From a virus, in IMG/VR virus record IMGVR_UViG_3300049460_000150, positions 1-64,000 of that record: a DNA stretch of 64,000 nucleotides; one strand, 5' to 3'. Shown here one piece after another: positions 23,679-30,198 of this stretch. The first letter of the stretch is position 1; the number at the start of each line of letters is the position of its first letter. The translations under genes and the position numbers were made by a program. The notes below the pieces were generated by a model. The model saw only the letters and a program-made list of their open reading frames with translations, searched no databases and was not told the DNA's origin.

Positions 23679-26120
23679 ATGTCTATCGAAACCCCTACCA
23701 TCTTCGCCTCCACCGCCCCTGCGTATTTCGCTGCTGGAATGTCCGTAATTCCACTGCACGTCCGCGAGAAGAAACCAGTGCCAAACGACTGGTCCATGTT
23801 CCACGATTTGTTGCCTGCCAAGGAGCTGCAAAACCAGTGGTTGGCTGGCAATCCAAACTCCAACATTGGTCTGGTCCTGGGCCGTCAGTCCGGCGTGACC
23901 ATGATCGACATCGACACGGACGATGAAAAAATCTACTCCGCCATCATGGGTTGTCTGCCTCATTCGCCATGGCATCGTCGTGGTAAAAAAGGCATGATGA
24001 TCGCCTTCAAATTCAGCGGACATAAGACCTTCCGAATCAAGAATATGTCTGGTCAAACCATGGTCGAGTGTTTGTCGTCCAGGACCCAGTGCGTTTTACC
24101 CCCATCGATCCACCCAGAAACGCAGCAGCCATACACGTCAAACTGCGAGCTGATAGATGTCGTCGGAAATCTGCACAATCTGCCCACCGATATCGAAGAT
24201 ATGTTACGCACGGCCATCAAGGCTGCGGGCGTGGACCTTTCTCACTCCGGCTGGAGCCGTGTTACTGACTACGTTTCGAGCGGGTCGCGGGACACGACGC
24301 TGACCGAGATGGCTGGCCTCTTCGCTTTCGCCGTTGTTCGTGGCGAAAGGACGCTGAAGGAAGCCATTGGTATGCTCCAGGCGTATTACAACGAGTATAT
24401 CGAGACGGTTGCAGGCGACCAGATCGATGTTGAAAAGCACATTGAGAATCTGATTAAGTTCCTGCACCGCGACGTGCTGGATAAGGGCAAAGTCCTGCCC
24501 AAAGGGTGGGACGAAGGGTACAGCGCCGAAGATTTGACAAAAATGGGCGTGACTCTGGGCGTGGACCAGACCGAGTGGGCCTTCGATGAAGTCCGCAACT
24601 ATCTGAAGACCTGTTTTGAGACCTACGGCGCGGAAGGCAAGGAGCGCGGAGATGCGGTCGAGATCGTCTTGTCACGCATTGCCAAATCCAAGACCCTTTC
24701 CAAGATCGATGAAGACCGGCTGTTGCAGTATATCGTTGATGTCTCAGGTTTGGGCGTCAAGATCAGCACGTTGCGGGCGCGTCTGAAGGAGCTGCGCGCT
24801 GGAACTGTGCAGGGCAACGACCACAGCGAAATCGCCAGGGCTGTTCTGGCAGATTTGAGCCAGTACAATCTGGTGAGGTTCCACACCGGGAAGTTGATGA
24901 AGTGGGCAGGCTCCCACTGGGTCGAAATGGAGATGCACGCCATCAAGAGTTTGGTGTCGAACTCTTACGGTCACTTAGCCGCTTGCAAAAAGGCCAGCGA
25001 CATCAACGGTATCCTCCAAATTCTGATGTATATCGCCGAGCAGGGGATTCAGAAAAAAGTCGTCAAAGGAATTAACTTCGCCAACGGGTTTTTGACGCAG
25101 GAATTGAAGCTGATTCCCCATGAGCCAGACTTCGGCATGACTTATACGATGCCATTCCGCTACGTTCCAGAGGAAGCTGGACGCTTCCCGATGTTCGACG
25201 CCTTCCTTGCGCGGAGTTGGGGCGCGGACAAGGACTATATTGACAAGGTTATGGCGCTCCAAGAGGCCATGGCGGTGACGTTGTTCGGTCTCGGCTCCAT
25301 GTTTCAGCGTGCGATTCTGCTGCACGGTGCGCCGAAATCGGGCAAGACCCAGTTGTTGCGCATCATCGAGACCCTTGTACCAGCAGAAGCACGTACTTCG
25401 GTGCCGCCAAACCACTGGGATGACAAGTACATGCCAGGGCAGATGGTCGGCAAGATTTTGAACATCTGCGGCGAGCTGTCCGACAAGAAGCTTATCGACG
25501 GCCAATCCTTCAAGGACATCGTTGACGGGAGTGAGCGCAGTGGTCAGCACAAATATGGTGCCATTTTCAGCTTCCGTCCTTTGCTGACTCACTGGTTCGC
25601 CTCGAACCACATTCCGCGCACGGCGGATACGTCCAGCGGTTTCATTCGTCGGTGGCTGTTTTTGACGTTCCATTTCCCGGTACAAGATGGGGCCATTGTT
25701 GCAGACATTGGCGACATCATTGCAGCCCAGGAGCGCGAGGCCATTGTATCGTGGGCGGCGCAAGCAATGCCGCGTCTGTTGAAGAAGGGCGATTACACCA
25801 CGCCGGACAGTCACCGGATGCTAGTAAATGAGTTCGCAAATATGAACAACTCTGTCCGTTACTACATGCGTGAAAGTGGAAAGATTACTTTCGACCACGC
25901 GGGCCACGCGGCTAGTAAGCTTTTTGCCACAGAAATGTCGCTGTACAACTCCTACTGGGCTTTCTGTGCTGGCGCTGGTGGGCTGAAGCCGGTGGGCCAG
26001 CAACGTTTCCGGGCGATCATGCGTGAGCTGCAACCAGAGCTTGGCTTTAAGCTCGAAGTAGCCCAGACAACGCTGGGCGGAACCGAGGCAGTCTACCGTG
26101 GGATGTCTATACACGTATAG
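23679..26120 (+). CDS. Primase-polymerase / SF3 (D5-type) helicase fusion
   Basis: 813-aa replication protein. Residues 10-180 resemble a bifunctional primase-polymerase (PrimPol) domain, with AAYFAAGMSVIPLHVREKKP-like start, SNIGLVLGRQSGVTMIDIDTDD (metal-binding Asp residues near 72-79). A D5-like linker domain follows. The SF3 helicase has Walker A HGAPKSGKT (near 549-557), Walker B NICGELSD (near 594) and ASNHIPRTADTSSGFIRRW (sensor and arginine finger, near 638-656). A winged-helix-like C-terminus ends it. It probably unwinds and primes at the origin. Confidence 0.9.
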   Translation: MSIETPTIFASTAPAYFAAGMSVIPLHVREKKPVPNDWSMFHDLLPAKELQNQWLAGNPNSNIGLVLGRQSGVTMIDIDTDDEKIYSAIMGCLPHSPWHRRGKKGMMIAFKFSGHKTFRIKNMSGQTMVECLSSRTQCVLPPSIHPETQQPYTSNCELIDVVGNLHNLPTDIEDMLRTAIKAAGVDLSHSGWSRVTDYVSSGSRDTTLTEMAGLFAFAVVRGERTLKEAIGMLQAYYNEYIETVAGDQIDVEKHIENLIKFLHRDVLDKGKVLPKGWDEGYSAEDLTKMGVTLGVDQTEWAFDEVRNYLKTCFETYGAEGKERGDAVEIVLSRIAKSKTLSKIDEDRLLQYIVDVSGLGVKISTLRARLKELRAGTVQGNDHSEIARAVLADLSQYNLVRFHTGKLMKWAGSHWVEMEMHAIKSLVSNSYGHLAACKKASDINGILQILMYIAEQGIQKKVVKGINFANGFLTQELKLIPHEPDFGMTYTMPFRYVPEEAGRFPMFDAFLARSWGADKDYIDKVMALQEAMAVTLFGLGSMFQRAILLHGAPKSGKTQLLRIIETLVPAEARTSVPPNHWDDKYMPGQMVGKILNICGELSDKKLIDGQSFKDIVDGSERSGQHKYGAIFSFRPLLTHWFASNHIPRTADTSSGFIRRWLFLTFHFPVQDGAIVADIGDIIAAQEREAIVSWAAQAMPRLLKKGDYTTPDSHRMLVNEFANMNNSVRYYMRESGKITFDHAGHAASKLFATEMSLYNSYWAFCAGAGGLKPVGQQRFRAIMRELQPELGFKLEVAQTTLGGTEAVYRGMSIHV

Positions 26121-26142
26121 AGGTCGGAAATGTTGCAGTTTT

Positions 26143-26165
26143 AGCCCGCTTTGGCGGGCTTTTTC
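26143..26165 (+). terminator. Intrinsic terminator after the primase-helicase gene
   Basis: AGCCCGC / GCGGGCT stem with a 4-nt loop followed by TTTTTC, 22 nt after the stop codon. Confidence 0.85.
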
Positions 26166-26228
26166 TTTGGGTAAAAGAAAGGTTACTTTCATGTACGAAA
26201 GGTTGAGCAATTTTCAATCAAAATACCC

Positions 26229-26256
26229 TTGACTTTGAGTGTGGATATGGTACATT
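26229..26256 (+). promoter_or_regulatory. Rightward promoter before the paralogue pair
   Basis: TTGACT (26229-26234), 16-nt spacer, TACATT (26251-26256) with an extended-10 TGG just before it. It starts the accessory region, directly after a terminator. Confidence 0.6.
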
Positions 26257-26358
26257 GAAGGCTCACTCACTAGCAGAGTAATAGTAATGGTCAAAAACAG
26301 GCCACTTGTAGGGGGTCGTATCGCCACCCTTTAATCCACTTTTCCATAGGGGAAAATC

Positions 26359-27321
26359 ATGAGCACTTCTAGCATTCAACCAAGCCCACGCAAACCTTCC
26401 AAATCCACGAAGGCATCCGCGCTCCAAATTCCAGTTCCATCGACCCCAGCAAAAGGTCGTCGTAGTCAGGTATCACTCCCAGGCGAGGCACCGACCGGGG
26501 CAAAGCGTCCAAGCCCAGGCCAGCGCTCGCCCCGACTCAGTGGTATGCACGACCTGTCCTTCAACACATGCGTTAAAACGCTGTCTGGCATCACGATCTC
26601 GCGCCAGGGGCTTTTGCAACTGGAACTGGCCGTTGGTCTCGCCGTGTTCCTGGACTTCGGAGTTGCAGATCGTGCGGCCAAGACCATGCTGCAAGAAGTC
26701 TACTCAAAAGCGGGCTATGATTGTGCTGATTCGGCGGCCCCACACTATAAGACGGTCAATCGCCGGATTCAGGCCAGTGCGGCGCTGTTCGGCAAGATCA
26801 GCCTGGAGGTCCTAAACCACTGGGTAGACGGCAAGAAAGAGGGCAAGCTTTTGCAGGCCATCGCCCAGGAGATTGTGGAGTTTGGTTTCAAGTCCATGGA
26901 CGACGTTCTGGACCACGTTGGGCGCGCAAGCAATCGCGGGCCTGCCGTGGAGGGCCAGGAGGTTGGTGTCGCGGAGGCCGGTTCGGGCACTCGCGGCAGG
27001 AAGGCAAATACGGCCTTCGATATCCAGGTCGGAGACGACGTGGTTGTGCATCTGCCGCGCAAGCTGACGGAGGCAAATCTTGTCGAGCTGGCAACCAAAA
27101 TCATGGCGCTGGCCCAGGTGATCCACGACCAGGAGGCTGCTGCTAAGGCCCAGGAGGCGGCAGACGCAGCAGCGGGTCTGATAGCACCGCTGGAGGCCCA
27201 GGACGGCGCTCAGGCGGTTCTGGGCGGTCCAGAGGGCGAGGCTCCCCCGGCAGGCGCGGGTGTTGGCCCGCAGGACGTTGCCGGTGACGTAGTGGTTGTC
27301 GGGGGCCGGAAACGGCACTAA
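26359..27321 (+). CDS. Paralogue A: unknown protein with conserved helical core and low-complexity tails
   Basis: 320 aa, unrecognised. Residues 1-60 are Pro/Ser/Lys-rich and disordered. The core (about 70-200) is helical and shared with the next gene: GLLQLELAVGLAVF, HYKTVNRRIQASAALFGKIS, EFGFKSMDDVLDHVGRASNR. The C-terminal 100 residues include KLTEANLVELATKIMALAQVI and an Ala/Gln/Gly-rich tail ending in GGRKRH. KTVNRR followed by a helix looks like a nucleic-acid-binding helix, which is inference. It has its own promoter and a strong terminator at its end. It is placed beside the first hairpin repeats and the origin-like region. Confidence 0.75.
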   Translation: MSTSSIQPSPRKPSKSTKASALQIPVPSTPAKGRRSQVSLPGEAPTGAKRPSPGQRSPRLSGMHDLSFNTCVKTLSGITISRQGLLQLELAVGLAVFLDFGVADRAAKTMLQEVYSKAGYDCADSAAPHYKTVNRRIQASAALFGKISLEVLNHWVDGKKEGKLLQAIAQEIVEFGFKSMDDVLDHVGRASNRGPAVEGQEVGVAEAGSGTRGRKANTAFDIQVGDDVVVHLPRKLTEANLVELATKIMALAQVIHDQEAAAKAQEAADAAAGLIAPLEAQDGAQAVLGGPEGEAPPAGAGVGPQDVAGDVVVVGGRKRH

Positions 27322-27349
27322 ACTGAAGACGCTTAGAGAGCGTTGGTTT

Positions 27350-27380
27350 GCCGGAGGGGTCTAGGCCCCTTCGGCTTTTT
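27350..27380 (+). terminator. Terminator after paralogue A
   Basis: GCCGGAGGGG / CCCCTTCGGC stem (one G-T pair) with a short loop, followed by TTTTTT. Confidence 0.85.
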
Positions 27381-27416
27381 TACGTTTATGGGCAGGAAAA
27401 CTTGGGCGGAATGTGC

Positions 27417-27440
27417 GGCAAGAAGGTGGGCAAGAAGGTG
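27417..27440 (+). repeat. Two 12-bp direct repeats GGCAAGAAGGTG
   Basis: Two adjacent exact copies in the gap between the paralogue genes. Confidence 0.8.
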
Positions 27441-27476
27441 GACCTCTTTCTGGTAAGGGAGCGGCACCGTTTAAGG

Positions 27477-27515
27477 GGCCTGGAGAGGGGGCCTGGAGAG
27501 GGGGCCTGGAGAGGG
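27477..27515 (+). repeat. Three 13-bp tandem repeats GGCCTGGAGAGGG
   Basis: Three exact head-to-tail copies, purine-rich on the plus strand, upstream of paralogue B. Not codon-periodic and not inside a supported gene. Confidence 0.85.
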
Positions 27516-27664
27516 GGCGGGATCAGGCCCGTTATATGGTGCAAAATGGTTGCAAAAATTTTTCAAAATTTTTTCCAAAACGTGAGACCTCTATACCCGA
27601 CCCAAGCCCTCGCCACAAGCTCAAAAAAGCCCTATACTCTTAGTCATGCAGTCAGGTAAAGCAA

Positions 27665-27682
27665 GGTCCCGGAAACGGGACC
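27665..27682. repeat. GGTCCCG hairpin repeat, copy 1
   Basis: GGTCCCGGAAACGGGACC: perfect 7-bp stem with GAAA loop, 48 nt upstream of paralogue B. First copy of the family from the left. Confidence 0.9.
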
Positions 27683-27729
27683 ACGCAAGGCCCCTGCTAA
27701 CCCTATCAATCTGATATAAGGAAATGACC

Positions 27730-28548
27730 ATGAAAACCGCTGTCCAATCCACGCAAGGCCAAGGCACCACTACGTCCATCGACTATACCGTCCTGACGCT
27801 GGCAATCGCAAACGCTGCACTGTCGCGCCGCGCCGCGCTGCACATGGAGCTGGCCGTATCGCTGATTCACTTCACGCAAGAAACGGGCGGCACTGACGCG
27901 ACCGGCAAGGCCAACATGAAGGCCATCTACCATGGCGCGGGTTATCTGTGCATGGCTAAGAGTGACCGCGATTATAAAACGGTTAATCGTCGCTTGAATG
28001 CCATGGCTAAAGTGTTCGATAAAATCGGCTCCAGCACGGTCAACGAATGGATCGAGAACAAAGGCGATACAGATAGTATGCTCGCCTACGTGCAAACTGA
28101 ATTGCTGGCGTATGGCTTCGATACGTTGGATGATGTACTTGATTATGTTGGCGTAGAAACTAACAGAACCCGTGCGCCGCGCCAACCAGCCGCGCCGGTA
28201 GCAATCACGGTCCCGGAAACGGGACCAGCACCGGCAGCAGCAGCAGCGCCAGCGGTAGCAGTTCTGCCAACGTTCGACGCGGCACAAGTGCGCGCTGAAA
28301 TGATGGCTAACATGTCACCCGATGCGATCCGTGAATTCTGCGCGCAAATGCTGGCCGATGTCGCTGCACTGGAGCAAGCACAGATTGACGCTGAAACGGC
28401 AGCAGCAGCAGCGCCAGCAGCAGCAGCAGCAGCAGCAGCACCGGCAGCAGTCGTGCCGATGAATAGCAAGGCACGCAAACAGGCAAAGAAACAGGCGCAT
28501 ATCGCGGCGCAGCAGCAGCAGCAGCAGCAGCAGCGCGCAGCAGCATAA
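27730..28548 (+). CDS. Paralogue B: unknown protein with conserved core, Ala/Pro linker and poly-Gln tail
   Basis: 272 aa from the ATG that is 7 nt after AAGGA; the ATG two codons earlier is too close to that RBS. The core (residues 15-150) matches paralogue A: AALHMELAVSLIHF, DYKTVNRRLNAMAKVFDKI, AYGFDTLDDVLDYVGVETNR. A linker carries an in-frame hairpin repeat (VPETGP). The region from about residue 215 is almost all Ala/Pro coded by GCAGCA runs, and the end has seven Gln from a CAG run after a Lys/Ala-rich basic stretch. DNA or RNA binding is inferred from the basic helix only. Confidence 0.75.
   Translation: MKTAVQSTQGQGTTTSIDYTVLTLAIANAALSRRAALHMELAVSLIHFTQETGGTDATGKANMKAIYHGAGYLCMAKSDRDYKTVNRRLNAMAKVFDKIGSSTVNEWIENKGDTDSMLAYVQTELLAYGFDTLDDVLDYVGVETNRTRAPRQPAAPVAITVPETGPAPAAAAAPAVAVLPTFDAAQVRAEMMANMSPDAIREFCAQMLADVAALEQAQIDAETAAAAAPAAAAAAAAPAAVVPMNSKARKQAKKQAHIAAQQQQQQQQRAAA
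28209..28226. repeat. GGTCCCG hairpin repeat, copy 2 (in frame in paralogue B)
   Basis: Perfect copy with GAAA loop, read as TVPETGP, at the junction between the conserved core and the low-complexity tail. Followed by the AGCACCGG extension. Confidence 0.9.
28398..28548 (+). repeat. GCA/CAG trinucleotide repeats at the 3' end of paralogue B
   Basis: Runs of GCAGCAGCA (near 28400-28450) coding poly-Ala, and a CAG run (near 28510-28533) coding seven Gln. Such pure triplet runs are prone to length change by slippage. Confidence 0.85.
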
Positions 28549-28562
28549 TGTGGCACGGTAGC

Positions 28563-28580
28563 GGTCCCGGAAACGGGACC
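28563..28580. repeat. GGTCCCG hairpin repeat, copy 3
   Basis: Perfect copy, GAAA loop, 14 nt after the paralogue B stop. Confidence 0.9.
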
Positions 28581-28598
28581 GCATCGCAAGTAAATAAC

Positions 28599-28616
28599 GG
28601 TCCCGTTAACGGGACA
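28599..28616. repeat. GGTCCCG hairpin repeat, copy 4
   Basis: GGTCCCGTTAACGGGACA: loop TTAA and last base changed. It is followed by the GGCACCGG extension that runs into the RBS of the 38-aa gene. Confidence 0.8.
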
Positions 28617-28635
28617 GGCACCGGAGGAAATGTAC

Positions 28636-28752
28636 ATGCAATGGATCGTGTCTGAATTGGCCGTTTGGCCGCTGTCGCATTTTGTCGGGCTGGCGCTGGA
28701 TGTCGCCGTGATCGTTTGGCTGTGGAAGTCCACGCCTATCCGTTTGAAATAA
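28636..28752 (+). CDS. 38-aa single-span membrane protein
   Basis: MQWIVSELAVWPLSHFVGLA begins a short peptide with one hydrophobic span (about residues 7-32, rich in Leu, Val, Trp) and a basic C-terminus (WKSTPIRLK). The start is the ATG 8 nt after GGAGG; an in-frame ATG two codons earlier is too close to the RBS. It lies between hairpin copies 4 and 5 as a self-contained cassette. Function unknown. Confidence 0.6.
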   Translation: MQWIVSELAVWPLSHFVGLALDVAVIVWLWKSTPIRLK

Positions 28753-28753
28753 C

Positions 28754-28771
28754 GGTCCCGTTTCCTGGACC
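28754..28771. repeat. GGTCCCG hairpin repeat, copy 5
   Basis: GGTCCCGTTTCCTGGACC: TTTC loop, one base changed in the 3' arm. It starts one base after the stop codon of the 38-aa gene. Confidence 0.8.
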
Positions 28772-28786
28772 TTCACCGGAGGATTT

Positions 28787-29032
28787 ATGTCTGAATTCAA
28801 CATGGCCGCATGGCTGAAAAAGCGTTTGGCTGATCCATCGCTTTCGACCACGGAGTATTTACATCACGAGCGTGCTTTGCAGGACATCGAATTTCGCCAG
28901 CGTGTGCTGGACGCGGAGTATGCCCACAAGGAACGTATGCTGGCGCTGGAGGCCGAACAGGCTGATTTCCAGCGCCGCATCGGCGCGGCACATGCCAAAT
29001 TGGACGCGCTCGGCGCTCCGCGTTTTTCGTGA
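28787..29032 (+). CDS. Small coiled-coil protein, unknown
   Basis: 81 aa, highly charged and almost entirely helical (HHERALQDIEFRQRVLDAEY, then KERMLALEAEQADFQRRIG), predicted coiled coil over residues 20-72. The RBS is GGAGG, 6 nt upstream. It is flanked on both sides by hairpin repeats, so it forms a one-gene cassette. No family recognised. Confidence 0.65.
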   Translation: MSEFNMAAWLKKRLADPSLSTTEYLHHERALQDIEFRQRVLDAEYAHKERMLALEAEQADFQRRIGAAHAKLDALGAPRFS

Positions 29033-29039
29033 ACAAAAC

Positions 29040-29057
29040 GGTCCCGTTTCCGGGACC
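29040..29057. repeat. GGTCCCG hairpin repeat, copy 6
   Basis: Perfect copy, TTTC loop, followed by the GGCACCG extension, between two genes. Confidence 0.9.
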
Positions 29058-29080
29058 GGCACCGTTGAAAGGGTTTCCAA

Positions 29081-29461
29081 ATGGCTGGCATGAGCGACAA
29101 TCCCCTCGTGGGGGACTACACCAAGGGCATTTCCAAGGGTCGGCAATACTTCGTGGAGTTGCGCACGAGGTTCTTCCTTGAGAAAGCTGACCTGAAACAC
29201 GTCACTTTGGACCTCCAAATGGGGCTGTTCAAGGAGGCAAAGGCGTTCACTGACGCTTTCGTGAAGCTGAATCACCTAGACCGTTTTGGGCCGGTGCCGG
29301 TCCCGAAAACGGGACCGAAAAGCGTTGCTTTGCGTTCAACTCCATTGGCGCAGAAGCAACGAGTTATCCACAGGCCGACTTCGACAATTGCGAAAAACGC
29401 AAGCCTGAAAGTTTCTGCGTTGCAAGACATTAGGTTGCTTTACATGCAACTTTGTGGATAA
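29081..29461 (+). CDS. Unknown 126-aa protein at the edge of the origin-like region
   Basis: No family recognised. Residues 1-70 are a charged helical domain (KGISKGRQYFVELRTRFFLEK). An in-frame hairpin repeat encodes PVPKTGP, then a basic tail follows. The last third of the gene runs over the first DnaA box (VIHR codons), and the stop codon falls in the second one. RBS GAAAGGG. The 3' part may be a recent extension into repeat and origin sequence; a second ATG three codons in is also possible. Confidence 0.55.
   Translation: MAGMSDNPLVGDYTKGISKGRQYFVELRTRFFLEKADLKHVTLDLQMGLFKEAKAFTDAFVKLNHLDRFGPVPVPKTGPKSVALRSTPLAQKQRVIHRPTSTIAKNASLKVSALQDIRLLYMQLCG
29299..29316. repeat. GGTCCCG hairpin repeat, copy 7 (in frame)
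   Basis: GGTCCCGAAAACGGGACC, AAAA loop, read as VPKTGP. Preceded by GCCGGTGCC, the reverse complement of the GGCACCGG extension. Confidence 0.9.
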
Positions 29462-29584
29462 CTCGCGTTTTTCTGTGGATAGTTTTTCTGGCCCTGTGAA
29501 TAACTTATTTTTGCCTAAAAAATAGGCAGAAAACAGCGTTTTTTGTGGATAAGTCGGTGGATAACGCTAAAAAGCTGTGGATAA
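29364..29584. other. Cluster of seven DnaA-like boxes, candidate replication origin
   Basis: Four perfect TTATCCACA boxes (29364; reverse strand at 29453, 29544, 29576), one TTATTCACA (reverse, 29495) and two with one mismatch (29474, 29556). Six of the seven point the same way. An A/T-rich stretch with TTTTTGCCTAAAAAATAGGC lies among them. The density in 221 bp is far above chance and matches the architecture of DnaA-dependent origins. The flanking non-coding DNA has further repeats and palindromes. Confidence 0.75.
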
Positions 29585-29588
29585 ACCG

Positions 29589-29605
29589 GCTTGATAGTCT
29601 CATCC
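29589..29605. promoter_or_regulatory. Operator-like site 1 of the GGATGATA family (imperfect)
   Basis: GCTTGATAGTCTCATCC: right half conserved, left half degenerate. Directly follows the last DnaA box. Confidence 0.45.
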
Positions 29606-29661
29606 ACTTTCGGGGCGAGCGCCTGAAATTTCGGGTTTTCTGTAACGAATGATGGGCCGAA

Positions 29662-29673
29662 TGGTCTAGACCA
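29662..29673. promoter_or_regulatory. TGGTCTAGACCA palindrome, copy 1
   Basis: A 12-bp perfect palindrome (14 bp with flanking A and T) that occurs again at 56522. Possible binding site of an unknown regulator. Confidence 0.45.
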
Positions 29674-29703
29674 TTTGTGGTCATTTTGACAGGATTTTTG
29701 GGA

Positions 29704-29720
29704 GGATGATACTATCATCC
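29704..29720. promoter_or_regulatory. 17-bp palindrome GGATGATACTATCATCC, perfect right copy
   Basis: Identical in all 17 bases to the site at 23053, in the origin-like region. Confidence 0.7.
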
Positions 29721-29813
29721 CCCCATTTGCTTGCACATCGGACGAGAAAATGCAAGCGCTAAATCTGCCTAAAAATGAGGCAAATCGTTGTGCAGCGCAA
29801 TATTTTGGCCTTT

Positions 29814-29830
29814 GGATGATAGTCTCATCC
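29814..29830. promoter_or_regulatory. Operator-like site GGATGATAGTCTCATCC
   Basis: Left half perfect, centre G, one change in the right half. It has the same right half as the site at 29589. Confidence 0.6.
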
Positions 29831-29867
29831 CCTTTTGGGGGCCAGGACAGGCACCGGGCGATGGCGA

Positions 29868-29885
29868 GGTCCCGGAAACGGGACC
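29868..29885. repeat. GGTCCCG hairpin repeat, copy 8
   Basis: Perfect copy, GAAA loop, in the non-coding control region. Confidence 0.9.
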
Positions 29886-29926
29886 GGAGCGGCGGGTAGG
29901 AACCACAGGGAGGGGATGCAGACGTG

Positions 29927-30052
29927 ATGGCGATGAAATGGGCTTGGCTTTGCGCTCGATTTTGCGCTCGCTTTTGCGCTCGCTTTTGCGCTCGCTTTTG
30001 CGCTCGATTTCCGATCACTTTTGCCTTCGCTTTTGCGCTTGGTTTGTGGTAA
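29927..30052 (+). CDS. Possible 41-aa membrane peptide with five CARF repeats
   Basis: The 12-bp tandem repeat is a multiple of three and reads in frame as five copies of Cys-Ala-Arg-Phe after MAMKWAWL, followed by a hydrophobic end (PITFAFAFALGLW). A GGGAGGGG lies 12 nt upstream of the ATG. Repeats of this sort may also be purely structural DNA, so coding is uncertain. Confidence 0.25.
   Translation: MAMKWAWLCARFCARFCARFCARFCARFPITFAFAFALGLW
29949..30008 (+). repeat. Five 12-bp tandem repeats TTTGCGCTCGCT
   Basis: Five head-to-tail copies; copies 1 and 5 end in GAT instead of GCT. Three more diverged copies follow up to about 30040. Confidence 0.9.
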
Positions 30053-30126
30053 GGGGACGGCACCGGCTTTTCCTTTCCTTTCGTTATCTTCTCTCTTTTT
30101 CTAATTACTCTTTAGGGTTGAAGGGG

Positions 30127-30143
30127 GGATGATAGTATAAAAG
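30127..30143. promoter_or_regulatory. Operator half-site GGATGATA next to TATAAA
   Basis: Perfect left half followed by GTATAAAAG; the right half is replaced by a -10-like TATAAA. A repressor bound here could cover a rightward promoter. Confidence 0.4.
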
Positions 30144-30181
30144 GGTAAAGAGAAAAGAGTTACTTTTAAGAAATAAAGAGA

Positions 30182-30198
30182 GGATGAGACTATCATCT
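30182..30198. promoter_or_regulatory. Operator-like site GGATGAGACTATCATCT
   Basis: Two changes from the perfect palindrome, one in each half. Confidence 0.55.

Larger units (their letters stand above)
26121..26358. other. Intergenic region: terminator, promoter and leader of the first paralogue gene
   Basis: Holds a strong terminator (26143-26165), a sigma70-like promoter (26229-26256) and a leader of about 95 nt with no clear gene. A 15-codon reading frame at 26287 has no good ribosome binding site. The leader has a short GGGT/ACCC hairpin near 26311-26330. Confidence 0.6.
27322..27729. other. Intergenic region with terminator, tandem repeats and first hairpin repeat
   Basis: After the terminator this 0.4-kb gap holds two 12-bp direct repeats GGCAAGAAGGTG (27417-27440), three 13-bp repeats GGCCTGGAGAGGG (27477-27515), a GGCACCG element (27463), an A/T-rich stretch with long A and T runs (27540-27590) and the first GGTCCCG hairpin (27665-27682). 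A TATACT at about 27630 could be a -10 for the next gene. No gene is supported. Confidence 0.6.

Noticed and set aside
26287-26334. 15-codon leader peptide before paralogue A
   Set aside because: Weak RBS and no attenuator-like arrangement after it.
27348-27659. Open frames (103 and 76 codons) over the gap before paralogue B
   Set aside because: They begin in a terminator and run through direct repeats whose period (13) does not keep frame; composition is not protein-like.
29515-30063. Minus-strand frame with repeated AQKR and plus-strand frame with repeated LRS over the 12-bp repeats
   Set aside because: Both are products of the tandem repeat in other frames, without start signals. Only the CARF frame has a possible RBS and is kept at low confidence.
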